Of a stretch of DNA of 64,000 bases, positions 51,414 to 62,160 are shown in pieces. The first letter of the stretch is position 1; each line of letters opens with the position of its first letter. The notes under the pieces were generated by a model. It was not told the origin of the DNA, searched no databases, and worked only from the letters and a program-made list of their open reading frames with translations. The stretch is from NCBI RefSeq assembly GCF_029784165.1, contig NC_073696.1:172040912-172104911 (forward strand), given 5' to 3'. The position numbers were made by a program, and so were the translations under genes. This stretch comes from Wyeomyia smithii (Eukaryota; Arthropoda; Insecta; Diptera; Culicidae).

Positions 51414-53366
51414 CCGAATTAATCCACCTAGCGGTGAGACCCAGCCTTTCTCATTCGAACTTATTATTTGTTAGAATAGATTTACACAAACACTTCAATT
51501 AAAAAAAAAATACATTCTGATAATTTTTGGCAACCAACAGCACAATTATACCGAACATTCAAAACTTAACATTCACACACAAATTTATAACGCGAATTTT
51601 TTTTGTATCGTGGTATAATCGAAACATCACTGTACTCATATATGGATCGGACTCGATTATATATCATTATCAAATCCCTCCCAGCTGGTCTCGAGGTACA
51701 TGCTGACCTAACAAGCCAGTCGTTGTAGGTTCGACTCTCGGCTCGGGAGAGATTGTTAGTGTTAGTAGGATCGTAGCGCTAGCCCCGCAATTGTCCTGTA
51801 CACTTAACGGTTGGCTGCGAAGTCTGTGTATAATAAACAGAAGGTCGAAATCCGAATCGGAATTCTTTTTTCCACTATTTATAGTAAGAATTTTTTTTGA
51901 GTTTCAAAAATGGAAATATGGGTGTTGCCACCCATGCAAAAAATTCATTAAATAAAAAAGAAATTTAAAGAAAAATTAATATAAATGAAAGGAAATTAAA
52001 ATCAAAAATTAAATATAATAAATAAAATAATATCGCAAAAATTGATAGAGATAAAAAATAAAAAATTTAAAATTAATTTGAAAAAATAGGCAAAAAAACA
52101 TATGTTACATAAACTTGGAAAATTAAAAAAAAAAGTCAGTTTACGTCTAGGGTTACAAGTTAACAAATAAATATACACCGATCAAAATTTTTCTTTACGT
52201 TTGACTGCATTCACATAAAAAATAACTACACGACATAATTAGTTTTCTGTAAGAAATTTGTTTTCTGACTTTCCTCATGAATTTATTTAAATTATCTTGT
52301 ATATAAATATGAAACTCTTTAACGCAGTTGCTTTTATTGATATTATTCCCTTCGTTACTGAGGTGCATCCGTGCAACATTGAATATGGGTTTTAAAAACC
52401 GGGATGTAACCCAGAAGCCAGAATCCGATTTCAAACAACATTCTAAATCCAGATGACTGATTCTGGCTACCTGAGTACATCCTGAAATGGTCAACTATCT
52501 ACGCCAAATATCATCCAATATGAGTATTTGTGGAACAGTATAATACCCAGAGACCAAAACTCAACTTCAGACACCAAATTTTTAGATAGTAGCTTCCGGT
52601 TTCTAGAAACAGCATGAAAGAGTAAAAATATTACCTTATGTGAGTTTTTCAGAAACCGGGATAATACTCAGAGGCAGAGAGTCAACTCCATACTTCATTT
52701 GGAAGCCCGATCTTGCGACTTCCGGTTTCTGGAAAACATTCTTAAATTGCCAAATTCAATCCAGTAAAGATAGATTCACTCTTTGGGTTCTAGAATATTG
52801 ATGTTGTATATGAAGTAATAATTGACGTATAAAATGTGAAATTTAACGTAATATTTGTGCTAAAAAATAACAAAATTAAAAAATGACTCCTAATTTCGAA
52901 CACTTTAATCACGAGCAATACCGGGAACGATAGACTTCCGTTGTTACTTCAATTTAATACATAACGGTGGAAGGAAAAGTCTGATTTTAATAATCAAATG
53001 AAATGGCAACCTATATGGCAGCCAAACCTTTCATTTGACAATAAGATTGTTGAAATTAGTTCAATCTTTGGGAAAACGAGTGAATTTGAAAAGTCATCGG
53101 GGCTCGTTTCTTTTCACAACTTTCGAACCAAATGTGCAATCATTATAAAATTCATCAGTTAACACTTAACTAGCCCGTTCATTTGATATCAATATTGTTC
53201 TAATCGGTCATGTTTTTGTGATAAAGAAGTTTCATGATTTTCACATTTTGAAACATTACAGACGAAGTTACAGTCCGATTACAATGAAATTTGATAAGGT
53301 GTTATGAGGCAGCTAGACCTTTCATGTGACACTAATCTTGTGTAAATCGGTTCAGCCATCTCTGAG
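51414..53366 (+). repeat. interspersed element, copy C, interrupted by a SINE and cut on the right
   Basis: Starts ACCCGAATTAATCCACCTAG and GGTGAGACCCAGCCTTTCTC as in copy B. A SINE lies at 51677-51865. Degenerate versions of the second tandem-repeat class occur at 52350-52760, and the CCATCTCTGAGA block ends at 53366, where an (ATC)n LINE tail begins. The CA-rich 3' signature is lost. Confidence 0.65.
51677..51865 (+). mobile_element. tRNA-derived SINE
   Basis: Starts TCCCAGCTGGTCTCGAGGTA; the B box GGTTCGACTCTCGG lies at about 51728. The body CGCTAGCCCCGCAATTGTCC and GTATAATAAACAGAAGGTCG is the form widespread in Aedes. Pol III promoter boxes make transcription possible. Confidence 0.75.
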
Positions 53367-55984
53367 ATGATGATGATGATGATGATGGTTCCACCTCAAA
53401 CCCCTACATCGGTTTGAGCTGGTCGATTTATCTAAGTAAGATATTATATAGAGTCACACAATGTAACCAGTTGGCAAACAAATAACGGACTGGTTATTAA
53501 TACAGACATAGTAATCCTTCAAAAGAATACCAATAATTTAACAATGAATAAAAAACGATTTTCCAATATCATCATGGATCCAAGGCTCATCCAGAACGTT
53601 TCCAACCCGAAAATTATCTGGAACATTTAAGAGTGTCAACTAATCAGAATTGATTCTGGATAACGATCCGAAACTACGAGAGAGATCCTGTGATACTATA
53701 GTTCTCGATAGCGAGCTTCACGGTCCACAGGCAGCCTTTCAGTTGTTTCTCCCAACCCTAGTTCAAAATCGTAAAAACAGATAAATATTAAAAATCAGAA
53801 TAACAGCATATATGCTATTTCAAACCAAAAGGCAACTTTCCTACCCGATATGCTTTTGTTTCAATTTCAGGGGTTTAATCCTAATGTTCTCAATATCCAG
53901 ATAGTCTATGTCAGTCTACACGCGCGTGGCTCAAACATGTGTAGCCGACTCTTTTTTAAACTCTACTATTAAATATTATACAGCTAATTCAAACAAAAAT
54001 CCATTATCATCAATGAACATAATAACTTAATTTACCCAATAAATTAAAAAAAAAATACATTAATTTTACAATCTTCGTCATTGATTTACAAAAAATTATA
54101 TATAATCTGTCTACAAAACAGACTTTATGTGTGAAATACAAAGCCTTTTAAACTCCGCCATTGTTGCTGCACGTTTTACCTGTCTTGGCATCGAATTGAA
54201 AAAAATTCTTCCTTTATACAACAGAGAGTTCTGTGATCTTCCATAAAGAAAATTTGGTGTTCTAGCATCATCCGCGTTTTAAGTGTTGTACCTATGAAAA
54301 TCACTTCCCCTATCAATTCGATTACACAAATATCGAGGCAGCATATTATTAAAAATTTTATATAGAAACACCATTGTCAGAAAATATACTCTTTGCTTCA
54401 CAGAAAGCCATTGCAATGCGTCCAGCATAAAACTCGAGGAAATGTATTTATTACATCTTAATATTAATCGCATAACTTCATTTTTTAAGCGCTGCAGTCT
54501 CAATATTTGTGTATTGTTTGCAAGAAATAATATGGATGAGCAAAAAACTATATGTGATTAAATGATTGACTTCTAAAGACTAATTTTACTACTATCAGTC
54601 AATTCATTTTTCAAACGGCACAGAATACCGTATTTTTGCCATTTTCTTGATGACATTGTCAATGTGAGACTTAAAAGTTAATTTGTCATCAATAATCACT
54701 CTAAGATACTTTATTTCGTTTACGCGATTAATCGTCTCACCATCAATTGCAATATTTACGTCTGGTCTGGAGTTGGCAGAAGAAATGATTAAGTACTTTG
54801 TTTTACTAATATTTAATTTAAGCTGTTTAAATTTAAACCAATTCGCCAGATAATGTAAATCTTGATTTGAAAGTGCCACAACGTCATTAGGATTCTTAGC
54901 CGCAATGAACAGAACAATATCATCAGCAAATAAATTGATATCGCTAAACCGTAAAACTCGCTTTATGTCATTAATATAAATAATGAACAAAATGGGCCCT
55001 GAAACACTTTCTTGCGGTACACCAAGGGTATTAGCAATGGAATCCGATTCAGAATCATTAAAACGAGTCTTCTGAGTTCTAGCACACAAATAGTTTTCGA
55101 ACCATTTGTGTGTTGTCCCTACGATACCAAAGCGCTCCAATGTTTGTAACAATAAGGGCCTAGAAATTGTTTCAAAAGCGCGTTTTAGATCCAAAAACAC
55201 CGCAAAAATAGTCGATTTTTTCTTTCTATTTTGCTAACACCAGATTCAAAGCAAACTCACAAGAGTGACCCTCTCAACAACCTGATCGCTCTGGAATTAA
55301 CAAATTATTACTATTCAAATAATCCATCAGCTGGCCTTTCACAACTAGTTCTAAAATTTTCTCTAATGTGTGCAAAATATTAATGGGGCGCAACTCTTCG
55401 GATTTATCCATCCCAATAATCTTAGGGATAGGAACCACAAGTGATTCCTTCCAAGCCTGAGGCACGTGCCCCGTTTGCAGTGATTCATTAATAAGGTCCA
55501 GCAGATCGTGTCCAATGACATGAAAGCAATCTTGTATTACTTTTGCGTTGACATTGTCGATACAAGCCGATCTCTCCAAAGAAAAACAAATATCTTTCAA
55601 CTGTGCAAAAGTAATAGGATGAAAACCAGAAAAATTACAGTTATTACGTACCGGCTGTATTATTTCGAGAGGTTCATTGACCAAATCAATACTCTGATTG
55701 ATCGATTGAACACTATCAACGAAATAACAGTTGAATTTACTTGCAATTACTCGCGCCGAATGTTCTTCAAACCAATAAAAGTAATGATGCGTGATGCGTG
55801 AGTATATATTTCGCGTAGCGGTGTACCTATTCCAATCATAGCTATCATACACAAATACAACAACACAAATTGTCTCATAATCTGTGATTTTATAATCGGC
55901 CTCAGTGAAGGAATGAACATTATCAAAATTCGAAAACACGTGATCGCTGGTTACTCGTACTGAGGGAGTGGTACACAATTCCAA
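53367..55984 (-). mobile_element. 5'-truncated LINE (CR1/L2-like) with (ATC)n tail, minus strand
   Basis: The RT frames lie at 55984-55274, 55200-54604 and 54503-54279. Motifs include VVPIPKI, FLDLKRAFETISR, a damaged GVPQGS (VPQESVSGP) and FADDIVLF, followed by the C-terminal RQRVYFLTM-like block (VKQRVYFLTMVFLYKIFNN). The 3' end on the left is a (ATC)n run at 53367-53390. The sequence upstream of 55984 (endonuclease) is missing. Several frame breaks and the E for G change make it inactive. Confidence 0.8.
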
Positions 55985-56149
55985 AATTTCCTACCGTCAT
56001 GCCTCTTTCAACTGATATTCCTAGGAACCAATTGTTTCAAAAGATTCGTTTAATCAAATATTGAATTTGATTGATTCCTTGGCGTGAATGGCAACCCCAC
56101 CAGTATGTCTGGAAAGTGAAAGGCAAAAAGGAACTTTTTTTAAGGGGGG

Positions 56150-57232
56150 GATTTGTTAGTAGCTTAAGTATTTATAATAAATATTAGTAAATAATGAGTG
56201 TGTGTCTCCAATCACAAATGGTGACTTCTCAACACTGTTAGAAATTTGTAATTTTAATTGTTAGGATTTGTTTGCTTTCGCAATTAGGACTTATCGTTCG
56301 TAGGGATTTAAACCTACTTGTCAAAAAAGGGGAAGTAAACTTACAACTTACTTAATTGCTTACTTATTGGCTATAGAGAGAGGTTATCGTAGCAATTGAG
56401 GATTGCAACGTTTTTTTTTTTTTTCGAAAATTGTTAATAATTTTATTTGACATAGCTTCTAATAGTTCAACACCAGTAAGTCTATGTAATGCGGGTGTAC
56501 CAAACCAAGGAGGACGCTTCAAAATCATTTTCAGAATTTTATTCTGAACCCTTTGAAGTGTTTTCTTCCTTGTTGAACAGCAACTTGACCAGATCGGTAC
56601 AGCATAAAGCATTGCTGGTCTAAAAATTTGTTTGTAAATCAAAAGTTTGTTCTTTAAACACAGTTTAGAATTCCTGTTAATGAGAGGATATAAACATCTC
56701 GTATATTTGATGCACTTGGCTTGTATACTCTCAATGTGCTCTTTGAAAATAAGTTTTTTATCGTAAATTAGTCCCAAGTACTTAACCTTGTCAGACCAAC
56801 TTAAAATAACCTCATTCATCTTGACAACGTGATTATTGTTTGGCTCGAGAAAAAAAGCCCTAGTCTTATGGGAAAAAATTATCATTTGAGTTTTAGAAGC
56901 ATTGAGAGAGATTTTCCACTTTTGCAAGTAGGAAGAAAAAATATCTAAACTTTTCTGCAATCGACTGCATATGACACGAAGACTTTTTCCTTTTACGGAA
57001 ATGCTTGTGTCATCGCAGAACAATGACTTTGTGCATCCTGGAGGCAAATCAGGAAGATCTGAAGTGAATATGTTGTACAGGACTGGACCCAAGACTGAAC
57101 CTTGAGGTACACCTGCTCTGACAGGAAATCTATCAGATTTTGAATTCTGATAGACAACCTGCAGAGTTCGATCAGTAAGATAATTTTTTAAAATTTTGAT
57201 TAGGAAAATTGGAAAATTAAAAGTTTGCAATT
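56150..57232 (-). pseudogene. older Juan-like Jockey copy, 3' half of ORF2 and 3' UTR
   Basis: Minus-strand frame 57230-56364 encodes the end of reverse transcriptase (GVPQGSVLGPVLYNIF, SLFCDDTS) and C-terminal region through SLYSQ. The 3' UTR ends at about 56150 with a short T run (poly A on the minus strand). The 5' part of the same copy continues at 61640-62160, beyond the plus-strand insertion. Confidence 0.88.
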
Positions 57233-57433
57233 CAGTGCGTCTTGAACTGTCCTACAGATCAGACGTTTTTTCGGTTGCTTGTGGACTGGTCTTTGACTGC
57301 CTATAGCTTCAAAGTTTGTGTTTTGTCAGTGTGTCTTTTAAAGACTACCTGAAAGTTATTTCCCATCAGTCTTTCTCAAGACTACCTACTTTTGAATTTA
57401 ACATTTGTTTTAACTTTTTTCGTATCACCTGAA

Positions 57434-58756
57434 ATGGCTGGACGGAAAAAGAAACCTCGCATCGCTGCGGGGAGGAAAAGAGAGGCATCTCTTTCTGACA
57501 CATCGAGTGTCTGTAGTGACAATCCTTTTGATATTTTGCCTGAGCAAGAAGCTGGTGAAATGGAAGTTACCAATAATGAAACTATACAAAATATAAAATC
57601 TTTAAAAAAGGAGAAAGTTCCACCTATTGTGGTAACTATTTCTTCTGAATTTAATATATTCAAAAAGGAACTTTCAACGTTTGTTTCTGACGTTAAAGTT
57701 ACCTATCAAATTGGCCGTAGAGGTGAATGCCGCTTATTAGCCGACTCAGTAAAGGGTCGTGATCGTCTTGTTCAGTATTTAACTGACAAGATGTACAAAT
57801 TTTTTACATATGACACCAAGAACGCCAAGCCGTTCAAGGTTGTCTTGAAAGGTCTCACCAACGATCAAACCGTTGATGAGATCAAACTTACTTTAACAGA
57901 ATTACTTGGCATAGCCCCTACCCAAGTAATTCTAATGAAACAAAAATCACGAGGCGAAAACAGTCAGAGAACTGGAATTTCCCTTGTTAATTATTTAATT
58001 CATTTTAACCGCAATGAAGTTAACAACTTAAATTTTTTTGAAAAAGCACATGCTTTGTATAATGTGCGTGTAAAGTGGGAAACTTATAGGAAGTATGGCG
58101 GAGGTGAAAAGCATATCACCCAATGCCGTACTTGCCAACGTTATGGCCATGGTTCCAAATTCTGTAACATGGACCAAAAATGTCTTAATTGTGGAGACTC
58201 TTCTCACAAAAAGGACACATGTCCTGTGAAAGAGAGTAAAAATTTTCGCTGTGCGAATTGTAACGGCAACCATATGTCAAATTTTTATCAATGCCCAGTC
58301 CGTTTAGCAATTGTTAAGGCAAGGCAAGGTAAACAAAATTCAATTTCTCAATTAAAACCAACTTCAAAACAAAATTCTCCAAGCGTACCAGTGACGCATA
58401 GTTTACCTACTCCTTTGCATACCCGTTTAACTTATGCACAGGTTACAGGTAGTTCGAACATTATACCGCCTAGTGTTGGTAGTTCGAAAATGACCGTTAA
58501 TATGGGTAAGCAAAACACGCTAGAAAATAATTGTACACCTATTACTCCAGCTAATATTGCTGCCGAAAATATTTTTTCTAATGTCAACTGCCTGGGGCCT
58601 ATTACGGCAGGTAAACTTTCTTTTTTGCAACAGGCAATGTTCGATCTTATGAACGCCATGTTGCAGGCAAAATCAATGTTTGAAGCCATTCAAATAGGCA
58701 CAAATTTTACTATTAAAATTGTTTCTAATTTAAAATTTAGCAATGATTTTAAATAA
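57434..58756 (+). CDS. Jockey/Juan ORF1 (Gag-like RNA-binding protein), 440 aa
   Basis: Starts MAGRKKKPRIAAGRKREAS; an in-frame Met at 57392 exists but the basic MAGRKKK start is the family form. The middle carries the PRE_C2HC-like domain (VVLKGLTNDQTVDEIKLTL). Three CCHC zinc knuckles follow: CRTCQRYGH..C, CLNCGDSSHKKDTC and CANCNGNHMSNFYQC. The protein would coat the element's RNA. The frame is intact. It overlaps ORF2 by 14 bp (ATGATTTTAAATAA), the arrangement seen in many Jockey elements. Confidence 0.9.
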   Translation: MAGRKKKPRIAAGRKREASLSDTSSVCSDNPFDILPEQEAGEMEVTNNETIQNIKSLKKEKVPPIVVTISSEFNIFKKELSTFVSDVKVTYQIGRRGECRLLADSVKGRDRLVQYLTDKMYKFFTYDTKNAKPFKVVLKGLTNDQTVDEIKLTLTELLGIAPTQVILMKQKSRGENSQRTGISLVNYLIHFNRNEVNNLNFFEKAHALYNVRVKWETYRKYGGGEKHITQCRTCQRYGHGSKFCNMDQKCLNCGDSSHKKDTCPVKESKNFRCANCNGNHMSNFYQCPVRLAIVKARQGKQNSISQLKPTSKQNSPSVPVTHSLPTPLHTRLTYAQVTGSSNIIPPSVGSSKMTVNMGKQNTLENNCTPITPANIAAENIFSNVNCLGPITAGKLSFLQQAMFDLMNAMLQAKSMFEAIQIGTNFTIKIVSNLKFSNDFK

Positions 58757-61403
58757 AACAATTAAAATATTAAATTGGAATGCTCGCTCATTGAAGGCCA
58801 ATGAGAATGAGCTTTTTAATTTTTTAACAGTAAATAATGTGCATATTGCAATTATTACTGAAACATTTTTGAAACCTAACATAAAATTAAAATATGATCC
58901 CAATCACGTGGTTCATAGATATGATAGGATTCAGGGTTCCGGCGGTGGAGTTGCAATTGTTATTCATCGCCGAATCAAACATCGTGCTCTTCCCCATCTT
59001 GAGACGAAAGTTATTGAAACTTTGGGAATTGAAGTTCAAACTGAACTTGGGATTTTATTTATTGCCGCAGCATATTTACCATTTCAATGCACACGCGAGC
59101 TCAAAAATTATTTTAAAGGTGATTTACAAAAACTCACCAGAAATCGTTCGAAATTTTTCATAATCGGCGATTTTAACGCTAAACATCGTTAATGGAATAA
59201 TTCTCAAAGTAATTCCAATGGCAAAATTTTATTCAATGATTGTTCTTCAGGATACTATTCTATTTTGTCTCCGAATAGTCCTACATGCTTTTCTTCTATA
59301 AGAAACCCTTCAACAATTGATTTGGTGCTGACAGATCAAAGTCATGTATGTAGTGATTTGATCACACATGCTGACTTTGATTCTGACCATCTTCCAATAA
59401 CTTTTTCTTTATCACATGAATCAGTTTTAAACCCTATGAGCTCTGTTTTTAATTATAACAAAGCTAATTGGGAAAGATACAAAAATTATATTGAGAGAAA
59501 TTTCAATAATGAGCTTGATTTGCAAAACGAAGTGAATATTGATTCCGCTTTGGAAGCATTAAAATGTGCAATTGTTGATGCCAGGAATTATTCTGTTCCA
59601 AAGGCTCAAGTGAAATTTGATTCACCAATAATTGACGAAAATCTTCAACTTCTAATTCGTTTGAAAAATGTCCGCAGACGTCAATATCAACGTTCTCGTG
59701 ACCCTGTTTTTAAAACTATTTATAAAGATTTACAGAAAGAGATTAAACATAGATTTACTCTTCTGAGGAATCAAAATTTTGAGACTAAAGTTGAAAAATT
59801 GAAACCATATTCAAAACCATTTTGGAAGCTGTCGAAGATTCTTAAGAAACCTTCAAAGCCTATTCCAGTTTTAAAAGATGGTGAACGTTTTCTTGTATCC
59901 AATGAACAAAAGGCTCAAAGACTTGCTCAGCAGTTTGAGAGTGTTCATAACTCAAATTTGAATTTTGTGAGTCCAATCGAAAATGAAGTCACACGTCAAT
60001 TTGATTTAATTTCTTCCCAGAATTTTTTACCTGCAGAAATAATTGAAACTAACTTGAATGAGATTAAATCAATTATTAAAAATTTCAAAAATATGAAAGC
60101 ACCTGGTGACGATGGAATCTTTAATATACTAATCAAACATCTCCCTGAGAGCACAATGGATTTTTTAGTGAAAATTTTCAATTGCTGCTTCAAAATTGCA
60201 TATTTTCCCAAATTATGGAAAAATGCAAAAATTACTCCCATTTTAAAACCGGATAAGAACCCAGCTGAAGTTTCAAGTTATCGACCAATCAGTTTGCTTT
60301 CTTCAATAAGTAAACTGTTTGAGAGAGTTATTCTTAACAGAATGATGTCACACATCAACGAAAATTCAATTTTTGCAAATGAACAGTTTGGATTTCGCCA
60401 TGGGCATTCCACAACTCATCAATTGCTCCGAGTTACTAATATGATACGAGCTAACAAATCTGAAGGTTATTCCACTGGGGCTGCTCTTTTAGACATAGAA
60501 AAAGCATTCGACAGTGTTTGGCATAAAGGTTTGATTGCGAAATTGCAAACTTTTAATTTTCCAATTTTCCTTATCAAAATTTTAAAAAATTATCTTACTG
60601 ATCGAACTCTGCAGGTTGTCTATCAGAATTCAAAATCTGATAGATTTCCTGTCAGAGCAGGTGTGCCTCAAGGTTCAGTCTTGGGTCCAGTCCTGTACAA
60701 CATATTCACTTCAGATCTTCCTGATTTGCCTCCAGGATGCACAAAGTCATTGTTCTGCGATGACACAAGCATTTCCGTAAAAGGAAAAAGTCTTCGTGTC
60801 ATATGCAGTCGATTGCAGAAAAGTTTAGATATTTTTTCTTCCTACTTGCAAAAGTGGAAAATCTCTCCCAATGCTTCTAAAACTCAAATGATAATTTTTC
60901 CGCATAAGCCTAGGGCTTCTTTCCTCAAGCCAAACAATAATCACGTTGTCAAGATGAATGGGGTTATTTTAAGTTGGTCCGACAAGGTTAAGTACTTGGG
61001 ACTAATTTATGATAAAAAACTTATTTTCAAAGAGCACATTGAGAGTATACAAGCCAAGTGCATCAAATATACGAGATGTTTATATCCTCTCATTAACAGG
61101 AATTCTAAACTTTGTTTAAAGAACAAACTTTTGATTTACAAACAAATTTTTAGACCAGCAATGCTTTATGCTGTACCGATCTGGTCAAGTTGCTGTTCAA
61201 CAAGGAAGAAAACGCTCCAAAAGATTCAGAATAAAATTCTGAAAATGATTTTGAAGCGTCCTCCTTGGTTTGGTACACTCGAATTACATAGACTTACTGG
61301 TGTTGAACCATTAGAAGCTATGTCAAATAAAATTATTACCAATTTTCGACAAAAATCGTTGCAATCCTCAATTGCTACGATAAGCTCTCTTTATAGCCAA
61401 TAA
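58743..61403 (+). pseudogene. Jockey/Juan ORF2 (endonuclease and reverse transcriptase), one in-frame stop
   Basis: About 887 codons in one frame with a single TAA at 59190-59192, right after GDFNAKHR in the endonuclease. Endonuclease motifs: NWNARSLKANE, ITETF, GDFN and SDHLPITF. Reverse transcriptase: SYRPISLLSSISKLFERV, FGFRHGHSTTHQ, the catalytic DIEKAFDSVW, GVPQGSVLGP and FCDD in the place of FADD, which is normal for Juan. Apart from the stop there is no frameshift, so the copy died recently or is a sequencing or allelic variant. Confidence 0.9.
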
Positions 61404-61639
61404 GTTAGCAATTAAGTTAGTTGTAAGTTTACTTCCCCTTTTCTGACAAGTAGGTTTAAATCCCTACGAATGATAAGTCCTAATTGCGAAAGCAAACAAA
61501 TCCTAACAATTAAAATTACAAATTTCTAACAGTGTTGAGAAATCACCATTTGTGATTGGACACACATACTCATTATTTACTAATATTTATCATAAATACT
61601 TAAGCTACTAACAAATCCCCCCTTAAAAAAAAAAAAAAA

Positions 61640-62160
61640 AAGTTTGCAATTTCGCAATCAACCCTTTATGCCAAACACTGTCGAATGCTTTTTCTATGTG
61701 TAAAAGAGCAACTCCAGTGGAATAACCTTCTGATTTGTTAGCTCGTATCATATTAGTAACTCTGAGCAATTGATGAGTAGTGGAATGCCCATGGCGAAAT
61801 CCAAACTGTTCATTTGCAAAAATTGAATTTTCGTTGATGTGTGACATCATTCTGTTAAGAATAATTCTCTCAAACAGTTTACTTATTGAAGAAAGCAAAC
61901 TTGGTCGATAACTTGAAACTTCAGCTGGATTCTTATCCGGTTTTAAAATTGGAGTAATTTTTGCATTTTTCCATAATTTGGGAAAATATGCAATTTTGAA
62001 GCAGCAATTGAAAATTTTCACTAAAAATTCCTCTGTGCTCTCAGGGAGATGTTTGATTAATATATTAAAGATTCCATCGTCACCAGGTACTTTCATATTT
62101 TTAAATTTTTTAATAATTGATTTAATCTCATTCATGTCAGTTTCAATTATTTCTGCAAGT
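61640..62160 (-). pseudogene. older Juan-like copy, 5' part (continues at 57232)
   Basis: Minus-strand frame from PGDDGIFNILIKHLPES through NEQFGFRHGHSTT to GLIAKLQT, where the plus-strand element interrupts it. The copy is 5'-truncated at about 62160, within ORF2. One residue of the SYRPISLL motif is lost by a 3-base deletion. Confidence 0.88.

Larger units (their letters stand above)
57233..61639 (+). mobile_element. full-length Juan-like Jockey LINE nested in an older copy
   Basis: Starts CAGTGCGTCTTGAACTGTCC and ends with a poly(A) run at 61624-61640. The flanks AAGTTTGCAATT at 57221-57232 and about 61640-61651 are a 12-bp duplication made from ORF2 sequence of the host copy. It has a 5' UTR of about 200 bp, ORF1 and ORF2, 4.4 kb in all, the usual size of Juan elements. 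Only one stop codon damages it. Confidence 0.92.
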
